DNA of 64,000 nucleotides from Roseovarius nanhaiticus (lineage in GTDB: Bacteria > Pseudomonadota > Alphaproteobacteria > Rhodobacterales > Rhodobacteraceae): assembly GCF_900156535.1 (NCBI RefSeq), contig NZ_FTNV01000002.1:372001-436000 (forward strand). Direction: 5' to 3'. Below the pieces are notes generated by a model that was given only the letters and a program-made list of their open reading frames with translations, did not search any database and was not told the origin of the DNA. Each line of letters begins with the position of its first letter. Positions within the stretch are counted from its first letter, which is position 1. Position numbers and translations under genes: made by a program. This document shows, piece by piece, positions 22,196 through 31,132 of this stretch.

Positions 22196-23134
22196 TTAGC
22201 GGCAGTAACTGCCGCCCCGGTGCCGCGCCGTGTCAAAATGGAAGTGGTCCGCGTGAAACCGGTCTGAATTCGGGCCCAGAACGGTGCCGAAAGGTCCACA
22301 GGCAGAGCGGTGCATCTGGCGCAGAAGCTGGCCTTTTTGGCCTTTGTTCCAGTCGGTCAGCACCGTAATCGTGCGCCCGTCGCGCAGCTGGAACCCGGCA
22401 ATGTCGATGGCTCGACCCTTGCCATGCTCTGAAATCTCGCCGCCGCGTTGATTGTTGCGGGTGCGGCAGGCGTAATGCGCCACGACGCGCAGCTGCGCGA
22501 CGCCGCCGCCATAGCTGCCCACGGCGGGCTTCATCCCGCTGCCGATCCAAGTCTTGATCGCGCTGGCGGTGCGGCAATCCATCAGGGCGTGCTGGCTGAG
22601 CGCGACGCCGTCGATGCTGCGCACCTTGACCGCGTCTTGGATGCCGCAGCCCGAGATCCGGCCCGGCACGCGGCCGATCTCTTCGCCCTGAATGGCCGGA
22701 TCATTGCACACCATGCCGCGCGCGCGAGCCTCCTTGCGCTTTTGCGCCTCGCGTCCAATGCCCAGCGGACGCAAAAGAGGGCGCAACGAGGAGAAGAGCC
22801 CGCCGCGCGGCTGCTCGACGCGGCGCGGCGCCTCCGCGGTTTGAAGTGTCTCGTCGCGCGGATCCGATTGACGGCTGGGGCTTGGACGATTGCCTTGGCC
22901 ATCGCGCTGTGGCCCACCGGTTCGGGGCGCTTGGCGGCTGTTCTCGGGCGCGCTCTCGCGGGCGATGGGGCGCGCGGCGCTTTGCGGGGCGGCGGGTGCG
23001 GGCGGCGGGGCGCCCACGCTGTCCGGGCGCGCGACGGGGCGAAGCGATGTTTCGGGCGCGCTGGCAAGTGCGGCGCCAGCGGCGGCGACAAGGGCAACCA
23101 GCATGGCGACCCGTCTCGTCCGCCGCCCGGTCAT
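22196..23134 (-). CDS. extensin-like family protein, exported
   Basis: A 312-residue protein with a signal peptide (AMLVALVAAAGAALASA), a Pro/Arg-rich low-complexity linker to about residue 125 and a C-terminal extensin-like domain. That domain shows the conserved CRTRNN, EHGKGRAIDIAGF and HADHFHFD segments; His/Asp residues there resemble the zinc site of LAS/M15 peptidases, so a peptidoglycan role is possible (inference). The start overlaps the tyrC stop (ATGA), making it the last gene of the hisC-tyrC operon. Confidence 0.85.
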   Translation of the reverse strand: MTGRRTRRVAMLVALVAAAGAALASAPETSLRPVARPDSVGAPPPAPAAPQSAARPIARESAPENSRQAPRTGGPQRDGQGNRPSPSRQSDPRDETLQTAEAPRRVEQPRGGLFSSLRPLLRPLGIGREAQKRKEARARGMVCNDPAIQGEEIGRVPGRISGCGIQDAVKVRSIDGVALSQHALMDCRTASAIKTWIGSGMKPAVGSYGGGVAQLRVVAHYACRTRNNQRGGEISEHGKGRAIDIAGFQLRDGRTITVLTDWNKGQKGQLLRQMHRSACGPFGTVLGPNSDRFHADHFHFDTARHRGGSYCR

Positions 23135-24048
23135 CCGCTGCGGGCCCGGCCGAAATCGGGCGCGTCGGTGTCCTGCCCCGCCTCGATGATGCCGCGCCGA
23201 ATGGCGCGTGTGCGAGTGAAATAGGCGTGCAGGTGATCGCCATCGCCGGTGCGGATCGCGCGCTGCAGCGCAAAAAGCTCTTCGGTGAAGCGGCCCAGAA
23301 TTTCTAGCGTCGCCTCGCGATTATTCAGGAACACGTCGCGCCACATGGTGGGATCGCTGGCCGCGATACGGGTGAAATCGCGAAAGCCTGCGGCGGAGTA
23401 TTTGATCACTTCGCTATCCGTCACGCGGCCCAGATCATCGGCAACCCCCACCATCGTATAGGCAATGAGGTGCGGCGCGTGACTGGTCACGGCGAGGACC
23501 AGATCGTGATGATCGGCGTCCATTTCGTCAGTCAGAGCGCCAATGCCCTGCCACAGCGCCTCCAGCCGATCCACAGCGCCGCGGTCCGCACCCTCCTGCG
23601 GCACGATCAGGCACCAGCGATTGTCGAAGAGTTCGGGAAAGCCGGAGCGGGGGCCGGAATGCTCGGTCCCAGCCAGCGGATGCGCGGGCACGAAGTGCAC
23701 GCCGTCCGGCAGATGCGGAGCCACGGCATCAATCACCGCGCGCTTGACCGAGCCGACATCACTGACGGTCGCGCCGGGCTTCAGCCCCGGTGCGATCTCG
23801 GCGGCGACAGAGCCCATGGCACCCACGGGCACGCAGAGCACCACCAGATCGGCGCCCTCGACCGCGGCGGCGGCAGTATCCTCGATCCGGTCACACAGGC
23901 CGATCTCACGCGCGATATCGCGCGTGCCCTCGGAGCGGGCGTAGCCTACGACCTCGCCCGCCAGCCCGGCGCGGCGAATGGCAAGCGACATGGAGCCGGC
24001 GATCAGTCCGAGGCCAATCAGCGCGATGCGGCCATAGATCCGACTCAT
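23131..24048 (-). CDS. tyrC: prephenate/arogenate dehydrogenase
   Basis: A 305-residue NAD(P)-dependent dehydrogenase of tyrosine synthesis. The Rossmann motif is [19 protein letters not shown] near residues 12-30, and the catalytic region is seen in [13 protein letters not shown] with its conserved His. It lacks fused chorismate mutase or ACT domains, which fits cyclohexadienyl dehydrogenases. Whether prephenate or arogenate is preferred cannot be told. It overlaps the hisC stop by ATGA, and hisC-type enzymes can also transaminate aromatic precursors, so the pair may work together on tyrosine. Confidence 0.92.
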   Translation of the reverse strand: MSRIYGRIALIGLGLIAGSMSLAIRRAGLAGEVVGYARSEGTRDIAREIGLCDRIEDTAAAAVEGADLVVLCVPVGAMGSVAAEIAPGLKPGATVSDVGSVKRAVIDAVAPHLPDGVHFVPAHPLAGTEHSGPRSGFPELFDNRWCLIVPQEGADRGAVDRLEALWQGIGALTDEMDADHHDLVLAVTSHAPHLIAYTMVGVADDLGRVTDSEVIKYSAAGFRDFTRIAASDPTMWRDVFLNNREATLEILGRFTEELFALQRAIRTGDGDHLHAYFTRTRAIRRGIIEAGQDTDAPDFGRARSG

Positions 24049-25130
24049 CGGGCCGTTGCCATGAATTGCCCCACCGCATGGGCCACCCGGCGGCAGCTGG
24101 CCTCGTCCCCGACGGTGATGCGCAGGCAGTTGGGCAGGTTGTACCCCCCGACGCGGCGCACGATCAGACCTTCGGACTTCAGGTAGTCGTCACAGGCCTC
24201 GGCCTCGGCCTGGTCGGCAAAGCGGGCAAGAATGAAATTGGCCAGCGACGTGTCGGACGAGACGCCATGCTCGCCCAGCGCCTCGGCCAGCCATGCCCGC
24301 CAGCGGGTATTGCCCTCGCGGCACTTTTCGGCCCATTCCGTGTCGCGGATCGCCGCCTCAGCGGCAGCCAGCGCGGCGGACGACACATTGAACGGGCCGC
24401 GCACCCGCGCCAGCACGTTCATCACATGCGCCGGGCCATAGCCCCAGCCGACACGCAGCCCACCAAGCCCGTAAAGCTTGGAGAAGGTGCGCGTCATGAC
24501 AATGTTCGCGCGCTGCTCGACTAATGCCGCGCCGCCGTCGTATCCCTCGACATACTCGGCATAGGCACCGTCCAGCACCAGCAGGACATGATCGGGCAGG
24601 CCATCGGCCAGACGCGCGATCTCGCCCTCGCCCACCATCGTGCCGGTGGGGTTGTTGGGATTCGCGATAAAGACCAGCTTGGTCGCTGGCGTCACGGCGG
24701 CGAGGATCGCGTCGACATCCGTCACGCGCTCGCGCTCGGGCACCTCGACCGGGGTCGCGCCATTGGCCAGCGCGCTGATGCGGTACATGCCAAAGCCGTG
24801 CTCGGTGTGGATGACCTCGTCGCCCGGTCCGGCATAGGCCTGGCAAAGAAAGGCGATGATCTCGTCCGAGCCGTTGCCGCAAAGGATCCGCTCGGGATCG
24901 AGGCCATGCACCTCGGCGATGGCGCCGCGCAGGGCGGCATGGTCCGAGGACGGGTAGCGGTGCAGGTGATAGGATGCCTTGCGAAATGCCTCCTTGGCGG
25001 CCTCGCTGGGCCCGAACGGATTTTCGTTCGAGCTGAGCTTGACCACGTTGGCGACGCCCGGCACATGCGCGGCCCCGCCCTGATAGAGCGTGATGTCCAA
25101 GATACCCGGCTGCGGTGTGATGTTGCTCAT
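24045..25130 (-). CDS. hisC: histidinol-phosphate aminotransferase
   Basis: A 361-residue class I/II PLP aminotransferase. It has the N-terminal [11 protein letters not shown], the [10 protein letters not shown] loop, the DGAYAEY aspartate segment and the PLP-lysine [17 protein letters not shown]. It converts imidazole-acetol phosphate to histidinol phosphate, and in many alphaproteobacteria also serves aromatic amino acid transamination. The ATG at 25130 ([10 protein letters not shown]) is chosen; the frame stays open upstream without similarity. It is the first gene of the hisC-tyrC-extensin operon. Confidence 0.92.
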   Translation of the reverse strand: MSNITPQPGILDITLYQGGAAHVPGVANVVKLSSNENPFGPSEAAKEAFRKASYHLHRYPSSDHAALRGAIAEVHGLDPERILCGNGSDEIIAFLCQAYAGPGDEVIHTEHGFGMYRISALANGATPVEVPERERVTDVDAILAAVTPATKLVFIANPNNPTGTMVGEGEIARLADGLPDHVLLVLDGAYAEYVEGYDGGAALVEQRANIVMTRTFSKLYGLGGLRVGWGYGPAHVMNVLARVRGPFNVSSAALAAAEAAIRDTEWAEKCREGNTRWRAWLAEALGEHGVSSDTSLANFILARFADQAEAEACDDYLKSEGLIVRRVGGYNLPNCLRITVGDEASCRRVAHAVGQFMATAR

Positions 25131-25190
25131 GCGGCCCCCTCCAACGACGCCCGTTCTACCCATGGCATCCGGCCTTGACCAGTGCCAATG

Positions 25191-25220
25191 AAAAGGCCGC
25201 CCCGGTTTCCCGGCGCGGCC
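25191..25220 (-). terminator. intrinsic terminator of rpsD
   Basis: On the minus strand an 11-bp stem with one mismatch, arms GGCCGCGCCGG (25220-25210) and CCGGGGCGGCC (25205-25195), closes a GAAA loop and is followed by TTTT (25194-25191). It lies 34 bases past the rpsD stop. Confidence 0.8.
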
Positions 25221-25253
25221 AATCTTCGCAGAGCACAGAGGAAAAGCGGCGCT

Positions 25254-25874
25254 TTAGTTCTGTGCGTAGAATTCGATGACGAGGTTCGGCTCCATCATGA
25301 CCGGATAGGGCACATCCGACAGGCCGGGCGTGCGCACGAAGGTCGCGGTCATCTTGGAGTGGTCGGCATCCACGTAATCGGGCACGTCGCGCTCGGCCAG
25401 TTGGACGGCCTCGAGCAGGACGGCCAGCTGCTTGGAGCGGTCGCGGACCTCGATCACGTCACCCTCTTTCACGCGGTAGGAGGGAATGTTGACGCGCTGA
25501 CCGTTCACCTTGACATGGCCGTGGTTCACGAATTGGCGTGCGGCGAACATGGTGGGAACAAATTTGGCACGGTAAACGACGGCGTCGAGCCGACGCTCGA
25601 GCAGGCCGATCAGGTTCTCGCCGGTGTCGCCCTTGACGCGGGCCGCTTCGGAGTAAATGCGCTTGAACTGCTTCTCGGTCAGATCGCCGTAGTAGCCCTT
25701 CAGCTTCTGCTTGGCGCGCAGCTGCAGGCCGAAATCGGAAATCTTGGCCTTACGGCGCTGACCGTGCTGGCCGGGGCCGTATTCACGGCGGTTCACCGGG
25801 GACTTGGGGCGACCCCAGATGTTTTCACCCATACGGCGGTCAATTTTGTACTTGGCAGACGTGCGTTTTGTCAC
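25254..25874 (-). CDS. rpsD: 30S ribosomal protein S4
   Basis: A 206-residue primary 16S rRNA-binding protein that nucleates assembly of the 30S body. It is recognised by [25 protein letters not shown] and the S4 RNA-binding domain [17 protein letters not shown]...[12 protein letters not shown]. It begins with GTG at 25874 preceded by AAGGAGAT. It is a monocistronic gene with its own promoter, leader and terminator; in other bacteria S4 is often an autogenous repressor. Confidence 0.97.
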   Translation of the reverse strand: MTKRTSAKYKIDRRMGENIWGRPKSPVNRREYGPGQHGQRRKAKISDFGLQLRAKQKLKGYYGDLTEKQFKRIYSEAARVKGDTGENLIGLLERRLDAVVYRAKFVPTMFAARQFVNHGHVKVNGQRVNIPSYRVKEGDVIEVRDRSKQLAVLLEAVQLAERDVPDYVDADHSKMTATFVRTPGLSDVPYPVMMEPNLVIEFYAQN

Positions 25875-25931
25875 GGCTGATCTCCTTCTTTGCGTTGTCG
25901 AAGGGCGTTGTCCTTTGGATTGCTCCTGACA

Positions 25932-25951
25932 GGCATCCCCTTGCGGGGGCC
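25932..25951 (-). promoter_or_regulatory. hairpin in the rpsD leader
   Basis: On the minus strand GGC-CCCC-GCAA-GGGG-(AT)-GCC folds into a stem capped by a GCAA tetraloop with a two-base bulge. It lies about 60 bases before the rpsD GTG, inside the leader expected from the promoter at 25973-26000. It could be a binding site for S4 or another regulator. Confidence 0.45.
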
Positions 25952-25972
25952 ACCAACACCAATGAAGCCGCG

Positions 25973-26000
25973 CTTATATCGGGGATTGGGGCAGAGTCAA
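25973..26000 (-). promoter_or_regulatory. sigma70-type promoter of rpsD
   Basis: TTGACT (26000-25995) and TATAAG (25978-25973) on the minus strand are 16 bases apart, each matching consensus at 5 of 6 bases. It predicts a start near 25966 and a leader of about 90 bases. Confidence 0.7.
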
Positions 26001-26024
26001 CGGGCGCTGCGCCAAAAGGGAAAA

Positions 26025-26060
26025 GTGCCTCCGGCGGGGATACTTTCGGCAAGAAGAAAT
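26025..26060 (-). repeat. dispersed intergenic repeat, copy D
   Basis: Read on the minus strand it is ATTTCTTCTTGCCGAAAGT followed by ATCCCCGCCGGAGGCAC. It is the same element as the copies at 35381, 53636 and 57686 and lies between the divergent rpsD and DUF1045 genes. It has no adjacent AT-rich inverted repeat like the copies at 53636 and 57686. Confidence 0.7.
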
Positions 26061-26152
26061 GGACGTGCGGGCCATCAAGGGGCATGGGATTTGCAAAACA
26101 GCCCGCGTCTGTCATTTCAATAATGGATCGACCGCGGAAGGAAAGGTGCGCC

Positions 26153-26851
26153 ATGCAGGGCGGCAGATACCGGCGCTACGCCATCTATTGGACGCCCGCT
26201 CCGGGTCCGCTTGCGCGCTTCGGTGCGGGGTGGCTGGGCTGGGATCCGGCTGCTGGACAATCCATACAGCGCGCCGGAATGCCCGGCATTTCGCAGGATC
26301 GCCTGGCCGTGCTGACCGAGGGGCCGGATCGCTACGGGCTGCATGCGACCTTGAAAGCGCCGTTCTGCTTGGCGCCGGGAGCCAGTGAATCAGATGCACG
26401 CGCGGCGCTGGAGGCGTTTGCGGCGAGGACTGCGCCGGTGCAGGCCGATGGGTTGGCCTTGGCCCGGATGGGCCGGTTTCTCTGTCTGCAACTTGACGGC
26501 GACGAGCGCGCGGTATCAGCGCTGGCAGCCGACGCCGTGCATGCGCTCGATCCGCTGCGCGCCCCGCTGACCGAAGCCGAAATGGCGCGGCGCGGGCGCA
26601 TGACGCCCGAGGCCGAAGCCCTGATACGCCGCTGGGGGTATCCGCATGTGATGGAGCGCTACCGGTTTCACGTCACGCTGACCGCCCGGCTGGAGGATAG
26701 CGCGCGCGAGGAGGTGCGGGCGGCCCTTGCGCCGTTTCTGGCGCCCCTTCTGCCCCGGCCCTTCCGGATCGACGCGCTGAGCCTGATGGGCGAGGACCGC
26801 GCCGGGCGGTTTCATTTGCTGGGCCGCGTGCCGCTGACCGGGGCCGCCTGA
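26153..26851 (+). CDS. DUF1045 2H-phosphoesterase-like protein
   Basis: A 232-residue protein matching the DUF1045 family, often called a phosphonate metabolism protein because some members lie in phn operons. Two H-x-T-L motifs are visible, GLHATLKAPF near residue 64 and RFHVTLTARL near residue 173, the hallmark of the 2H phosphoesterase fold that cleaves cyclic nucleotide or ribose cyclic phosphates. No phn genes are nearby, so a phosphonate role is not supported by context. The ATG at 26153 follows AAGGAAAGG; the frame is open further upstream but without similarity. Confidence 0.82.
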   Translation: MQGGRYRRYAIYWTPAPGPLARFGAGWLGWDPAAGQSIQRAGMPGISQDRLAVLTEGPDRYGLHATLKAPFCLAPGASESDARAALEAFAARTAPVQADGLALARMGRFLCLQLDGDERAVSALAADAVHALDPLRAPLTEAEMARRGRMTPEAEALIRRWGYPHVMERYRFHVTLTARLEDSAREEVRAALAPFLAPLLPRPFRIDALSLMGEDRAGRFHLLGRVPLTGAA

Positions 26852-26858
26852 TCCGCGC

Positions 26859-27428
26859 TCAGCGGCGCCTGGGGCGCAGCCCCGCGGCGGCGTAGAGCGC
26901 GGCGATGACGGCGAGCGCGCAGAGCACCGCCTTGGACACGCTCTCCATCGTGCCGTCGATCAACAGGGCATGAACGGCGCTGCCGATCACCACGATCAGC
27001 GCAAGGGCGGTATGCCCCAGCCGCCACCTGCGCGGCGACACACGCAGACGCCGCCTGAGCGCCGCCAAGAGGGCCGCCGCAAAGGCCGCCCACATCGCGA
27101 TGACGCCCCAGGCCGAGAAGGGTGTGGGCGAGGTGAAGGTGAGCGCGTCGATCACATCGGGCGGGCTGGTGACCCACAGCCCCGCGACATGGACCAAGAC
27201 GGTCAGGATCAGCGCGGCGCCGACCCAAGCATGCGCCCGGCGCTGTCGCATCGCATGCATAGGCAAGAGGCCACGCGCCAAAAGCGGCTGCACCAGCAGA
27301 AGCGCCAGCCCGACGACGCCCGCGATGCCCGCCGCGATATAGATGGGGCTGCGCCATGCCAGCAGCGGGCTGGTCAGCGCGAAGGCGATCGGAACGGCTA
27401 TTACCAGAGCGAGGGCCGCCCATTTCAT
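26859..27428 (-). CDS. ferric-reductase-like transmembrane protein
   Basis: A 189-residue membrane protein with about six hydrophobic helices and paired histidines on two of them (RAHAWVG...VLVHVAGL and RLGHTALAL...AVHALLI), the pattern of the ferric reductase-like/YedZ haem-binding domain. It probably carries haem b and moves electrons across the inner membrane. The ATG at 27428 (MKWAALAL) follows AGGGGC; an ATG at 27470 would add 14 residues and begin 9 bases after the preceding gene. It is in an operon with the Tat-exported protein upstream, which suggests that protein is its electron partner (inference). Confidence 0.75.
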   Translation of the reverse strand: MKWAALALVIAVPIAFALTSPLLAWRSPIYIAAGIAGVVGLALLLVQPLLARGLLPMHAMRQRRAHAWVGAALILTVLVHVAGLWVTSPPDVIDALTFTSPTPFSAWGVIAMWAAFAAALLAALRRRLRVSPRRWRLGHTALALIVVIGSAVHALLIDGTMESVSKAVLCALAVIAALYAAAGLRPRRR

Positions 27429-27479
27429 AGCATTACGGCCCCTGAAAGGCCCAGTCGAAGATCTGGACATCGGCCCCGG

Positions 27480-27968
27480 TCAGGCCGGCTGCAGAACGAA
27501 ATGCGCCTCAAGGCTCGTGTCGCTGGCGCTGCTCATGATAGGCCGCAGAAACACGGTCTGAAAATCGTCGCTGTCATAGGCCAGATGGCCATGCGCCTGC
27601 CCGAAGGCGGGCACGATCTGCGGCATTTCCATGCGGAAGACGCCGTTTTCGTCCGTAAGCGTGGCACCGTGGCTGTGCGGATCGCGCTCGTGCCCCTCAG
27701 TCGTGTGGGCCCATATCTGAATGCGCTGCCCGGCCAGGGGGGCGCCGTCGCCCGCGCGGCGCACCGTGCCGGTCATCCAGAAGCCGCCGCCGCCGATCCG
27801 CTCGACGATGGGGGCGCCGGGCAGGTAATTGTTGGCGCCGCCGGGCATCGTCGGCGTCGCTGCCACGGTCGCGGCGCGCAAGGGCGAGACGAGGCCGGAT
27901 GCCGCGACGGCCAATCCGGCGCTGCCGGTGGCGAGCAAGGTGCGGCGGGTCATCGGTGTTTTGGTCAT
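27480..27968 (-). CDS. Tat-exported intradiol-dioxygenase-like protein
   Basis: A 162-residue protein. The N-terminus TRRTLLATGSAGLAVAASG is a twin-arginine signal, so it is exported folded. The mature part resembles the beta-sandwich core of intradiol ring-cleavage dioxygenases: NYLPGAP, GTVRRAGDGAPLAGQRIQIW, TDENGVFRMEM and the H-x-H pair in QAHGHLAY. Both iron-ligand tyrosines appear to be replaced (see findings) while the two histidines remain, so ordinary catechol cleavage is doubtful. GGGAGGA precedes the ATG at 27968. It is the first gene of a two-gene unit with the ferric-reductase-like protein. Confidence 0.75.
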   Translation of the reverse strand: MTKTPMTRRTLLATGSAGLAVAASGLVSPLRAATVAATPTMPGGANNYLPGAPIVERIGGGGFWMTGTVRRAGDGAPLAGQRIQIWAHTTEGHERDPHSHGATLTDENGVFRMEMPQIVPAFGQAHGHLAYDSDDFQTVFLRPIMSSASDTSLEAHFVLQPA

Positions 27969-28196
27969 GGTTTCGTCCTCCCTTTGGGCGATTGCGGTGA
28001 GGCGTGCATTTTGCAGTATGATTTTAAGGATGAAATCAAGCGGCCCCAAGTCAATATGACCCACGCGAATGTGAGGCCAAGCCGCGTGTATCCGCCGTTA
28101 TGGCGATCGCCGCATCTATTGATGATTTGGGCCGACTTTTCGGCTCCGGGGGCGTCCGGGCTGGACTTGGACACGGCGCGTGATTAGATCGGCCCC

Positions 28197-28673
28197 ATGG
28201 CCAAGACTGATGAGAACAAGAATTACAAGGTGATCGCCGAAAACCGGCGCGCGCGCTTCGACTATGCGATCGAGGACGATATCGAGTGCGGTATCATCCT
28301 CGAAGGCTCCGAGGTGAAATCCTTGCGCCTCGGCGGCGCCAACATCGCCGAAAGCTATGCCACCGTGGACGAGCATGAGCTGTGGCTGGTCAACAGCTAT
28401 GTCGCCCCCTACGCGCAGGCCAAGACCTTCGGCCATGAGGAAAAGCGCCGGCGCAAGCTGCTGGTATCGAAGCGCGAGATGGCGCGGCTGTGGAACGACA
28501 CGCAGCGCAAGGGCATGACGCTGGTCCCGCTGGTCCTCTATTTCAACCATCGCGGCCTTGCGAAGCTGAAGATCGGCATCGCCAAGGGCAAGAAGAACCA
28601 CGACAAGCGCGAGAGCGAGGCCAAGTGTGACTGGGGCCGCCAGAAGCAGCGCCTGCTGAAAGAGCACCGTTGA
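28197..28673 (+). CDS. smpB: SsrA-binding protein SmpB
   Basis: A 158-residue protein that binds tmRNA and brings it to stalled ribosomes for trans-translation. Family features are [34 protein letters not shown], the [16 protein letters not shown] segment and the basic C-terminal tail [13 protein letters not shown]. The tmRNA gene itself is not in the window. Its stop overlaps the ATG of the following small membrane protein. Confidence 0.96.
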   Translation: MAKTDENKNYKVIAENRRARFDYAIEDDIECGIILEGSEVKSLRLGGANIAESYATVDEHELWLVNSYVAPYAQAKTFGHEEKRRRKLLVSKREMARLWNDTQRKGMTLVPLVLYFNHRGLAKLKIGIAKGKKNHDKRESEAKCDWGRQKQRLLKEHR

Positions 28674-28957
28674 TGGAAATGCTGGCTGCCATGATGGCGG
28701 GCGCGGTGGGCGGCATTGTGGTGCGCACGCTGATGCGGCGCGTGCCGGGGCGCTGGCCGCCGACGACCTTGGGTATCTTGGGCGGTTTGGGCGCGTGGTG
28801 GGCGCTGGGCGCGATCGGTCCGGGCGAGGCCGCGGGGCCGATTATTCTGTGGCACGTCGTCGCCGGCGCGGTTGCGGGCGGTGCGGTTGTGGCCATCCTG
28901 ACCCTGCTCCTGTCTCGGGCCGCAAAGGGCGGCAAGGCGCGCAAATCCACCAAATGA
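28673..28957 (+). CDS. small hydrophobic membrane protein, unknown
   Basis: A 94-residue protein whose ATG overlaps the smpB stop (TGATG), which argues that it is real and co-translated. It has three hydrophobic segments (about residues 3-17, 32-50 and 58-82) rich in Gly and Ala and a basic C-terminal tail KGGKARKSTK. I do not recognise a family. Confidence 0.6.
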   Translation: MEMLAAMMAGAVGGIVVRTLMRRVPGRWPPTTLGILGGLGAWWALGAIGPGEAAGPIILWHVVAGAVAGGAVVAILTLLLSRAAKGGKARKSTK

Positions 28958-29035
28958 CGGGCTGCTTGCCTCGGCGCCGGGGCGGTTATAGGTAAGTGGG
29001 ACCTAATGGTGCGTTGTCATAAAAGGGGCTGATCC

Positions 29036-29893
29036 ATGTCTGCCGATGATCCCAAAATCCTCGTCTCCACCGATTGGCTGGCCGCGCATCTGAAGGATCC
29101 GGATCTGCGCATTCTGGACGCGACCACCTTCCTGCCCGGCACGGGCCGCGATGCACGCGCCGAATATGAGGCGGCACACATCCCCGGCGCGCGGTTCTTC
29201 GACATCGACGATATCAGCGATCATCGCTCGGAACTGCCGCATATGGCGCCCAGCCCGGAAAAATTCATGTCCCGCCTGCGCGCGATGGGCGTGGGCGACG
29301 GTCATCAGGTGGTGGTCTATGACACCCATGGCCTCTTCTCGGCCGCGCGGGTCTGGTGGCTCTTTCGCCTGATGGGCCAAAAGGACATCGCCGTTCTGGA
29401 CGGCGGGCTGCCCAAATGGCAGGCCGAGGGCCGCGAGATCGAGGACATGCCCCCGATCGTGCGCGACCGCCATATGACCGCGCGGCGCCAGAACCACCTG
29501 GTCAAGGACGTCACTCAGGTCGCCGCCGCATCGAAACTGGGCGATCACACCATTTTGGATGCACGCGCCGCGCCCCGTTTTCGCGGAGAGGCGGCCGAGC
29601 CGCGTCCCGGCCTGCGGTCGGGCCACATCCCTGGCTCGCGCAGCGTCCCCTATACCGAGTTGCTGCGCGAGGACGGCACGATGAAGGCGCCGGACGACTT
29701 GCGCGCCGTGTTCGACGCGGCGGGCGCGGATCTGACCAAGCCGGTCATCACCACCTGCGGGTCCGGCATCACGGCGGCGGTCATCAATCTGGCGCTGGCG
29801 CGGATCGGGCATGAGGGCGGCGCGCTCTATGACGGCTCCTGGGCGGAATGGGGCGCCTTTCCGACGGTGCCCGTCGCCACCGGCGACGCCTGA
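29036..29893 (+). CDS. sseA: 3-mercaptopyruvate/thiosulfate sulfurtransferase
   Basis: A 285-residue two-domain rhodanese. The N-terminal domain is inactive (SDHRSELPHM region), and the C-terminal domain carries the active loop CGSGITA with Cys near residue 241. CGSG(V/I)TA loops are typical of 3-mercaptopyruvate sulfurtransferases, while thiosulfate enzymes usually have CRKG(V/T)T. No signal peptide, so cytoplasmic. The aminotransferase gene follows after 5 bases, so the two can supply and use 3-mercaptopyruvate together, since aminotransferases make it from cysteine. Confidence 0.88.
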   Translation: MSADDPKILVSTDWLAAHLKDPDLRILDATTFLPGTGRDARAEYEAAHIPGARFFDIDDISDHRSELPHMAPSPEKFMSRLRAMGVGDGHQVVVYDTHGLFSAARVWWLFRLMGQKDIAVLDGGLPKWQAEGREIEDMPPIVRDRHMTARRQNHLVKDVTQVAAASKLGDHTILDARAAPRFRGEAAEPRPGLRSGHIPGSRSVPYTELLREDGTMKAPDDLRAVFDAAGADLTKPVITTCGSGITAAVINLALARIGHEGGALYDGSWAEWGAFPTVPVATGDA

Positions 29894-29898
29894 AGGCC

Positions 29899-31080
29899 AT
29901 GCTGGAATACCTGCCGGAGCAATCGCCCGACGGCATCCTGCAACTGATGCAGCAGCTGCGCGCCGATCCCCGGCCCCACACGGTCGATCTGGGCGTCGGT
30001 GTCTATCGCGATGCAAGCGGAAACACGCCCGTCATGCGCGCCGTGCGGCAGGCGCAGGAGCGGCTAAACAGCACTGAGACGACGAAAACCTACACGGCCC
30101 TCGAGGGCGATTCCGCTTTTCTGAGCGCCATGCAAACCCTCGTCCTCGACGACGAGCGGGGCGCGCATATTGCCGCCATCGCCACGCCCGGCGGCACCGG
30201 GGCTGTGCGCCTTGGCTTTGATCTGGTGCGCATGGCCTGGCCCGATGCGCGGGTCTTTCACACCGATCCGACCTGGGCCAACCATCTCAGCATTCTGGCA
30301 TATCTGGGCATGGAGGCCGTGCCCTTTCGCTATTTCGACGCGGCCAGCCATGGCATCGACATGGACGGCATGCTGCAGGATCTGGCGCAGCTGCGCGAGG
30401 GCGATGTCGTGCTCTTGCATGGCTGCTGTCATAACCCGACGGGCGCCGATCTGAACGCGACAGGCTGGCAGGCGCTGATCCGCGCGATCAACGCCGCGGG
30501 CGCGGTTCCGATGATCGACCTGGCCTATTTGGGGCTTGGCGACGGGATCGACGCCGATGCCGCCGGTCTGCGCGCGGTCTGCGCCGCCTGCCCCGAAGTG
30601 CTGATCGCCGTGTCCTGCTCCAAGAATTTCGGCCTCTACCGCGAGCGTGTCGGTGCGCTGCTTGTGCAAGCGCCCGATGCGCGGGCGCAGCGGCTGGCGC
30701 AGGGCGCGATGACACATCTCAATCGCCAGACCTATTCCTTTCCGCCCGACCACGGCGCGCGGCTGGCCCAGATGGTGCTGGACGATCCCGCGCTCTGCCG
30801 CGATTGGCAGGACGAGCTGGCCGAGATGCGCGGGCAGATCACTGCCCTGCGCGGCGCGCTGGCGGCGGCGCTGCGCGCGCGCAGCAATTCGGACCGCTTC
30901 GACTTCATCACCGCGCATCGCGGCATGTTCTCGATGATCGGGGCCAGCCCGGCGCAGGTGACGCAGCTGCGCGAGGATCACGGTATCTACATGACGCGCG
31001 ACGCCCGCATCAATATCGCGGGTCTGGGCGTGGATGACGTTCCGCATCTGGCGCGCGCGATGCTGGATGTCGGCCTCTAG
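29899..31080 (+). CDS. aromatic/aspartate aminotransferase (class I)
   Basis: A 393-residue PLP enzyme of the Iα aminotransferase group, like E. coli TyrB/AspC. It shows HTVDLGVGVYRD, CCHNPTGADL, MIDLAYLGLGDG and the PLP-lysine SCSKNFGLYRERVG near residue 243, and RINIAGL near the end. It transfers amino groups between aspartate or aromatic amino acids and 2-oxoglutarate. It lies 5 bases after the sulfurtransferase and 52 bases before a second aminotransferase. Confidence 0.9.
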   Translation: MLEYLPEQSPDGILQLMQQLRADPRPHTVDLGVGVYRDASGNTPVMRAVRQAQERLNSTETTKTYTALEGDSAFLSAMQTLVLDDERGAHIAAIATPGGTGAVRLGFDLVRMAWPDARVFHTDPTWANHLSILAYLGMEAVPFRYFDAASHGIDMDGMLQDLAQLREGDVVLLHGCCHNPTGADLNATGWQALIRAINAAGAVPMIDLAYLGLGDGIDADAAGLRAVCAACPEVLIAVSCSKNFGLYRERVGALLVQAPDARAQRLAQGAMTHLNRQTYSFPPDHGARLAQMVLDDPALCRDWQDELAEMRGQITALRGALAAALRARSNSDRFDFITAHRGMFSMIGASPAQVTQLREDHGIYMTRDARINIAGLGVDDVPHLARAMLDVGL

Positions 31081-31132
31081 GCTGCGCGCGGCCCGTCTTG
31101 CAACCGCGCACGGCATGCCGTTATCTGGCGCC

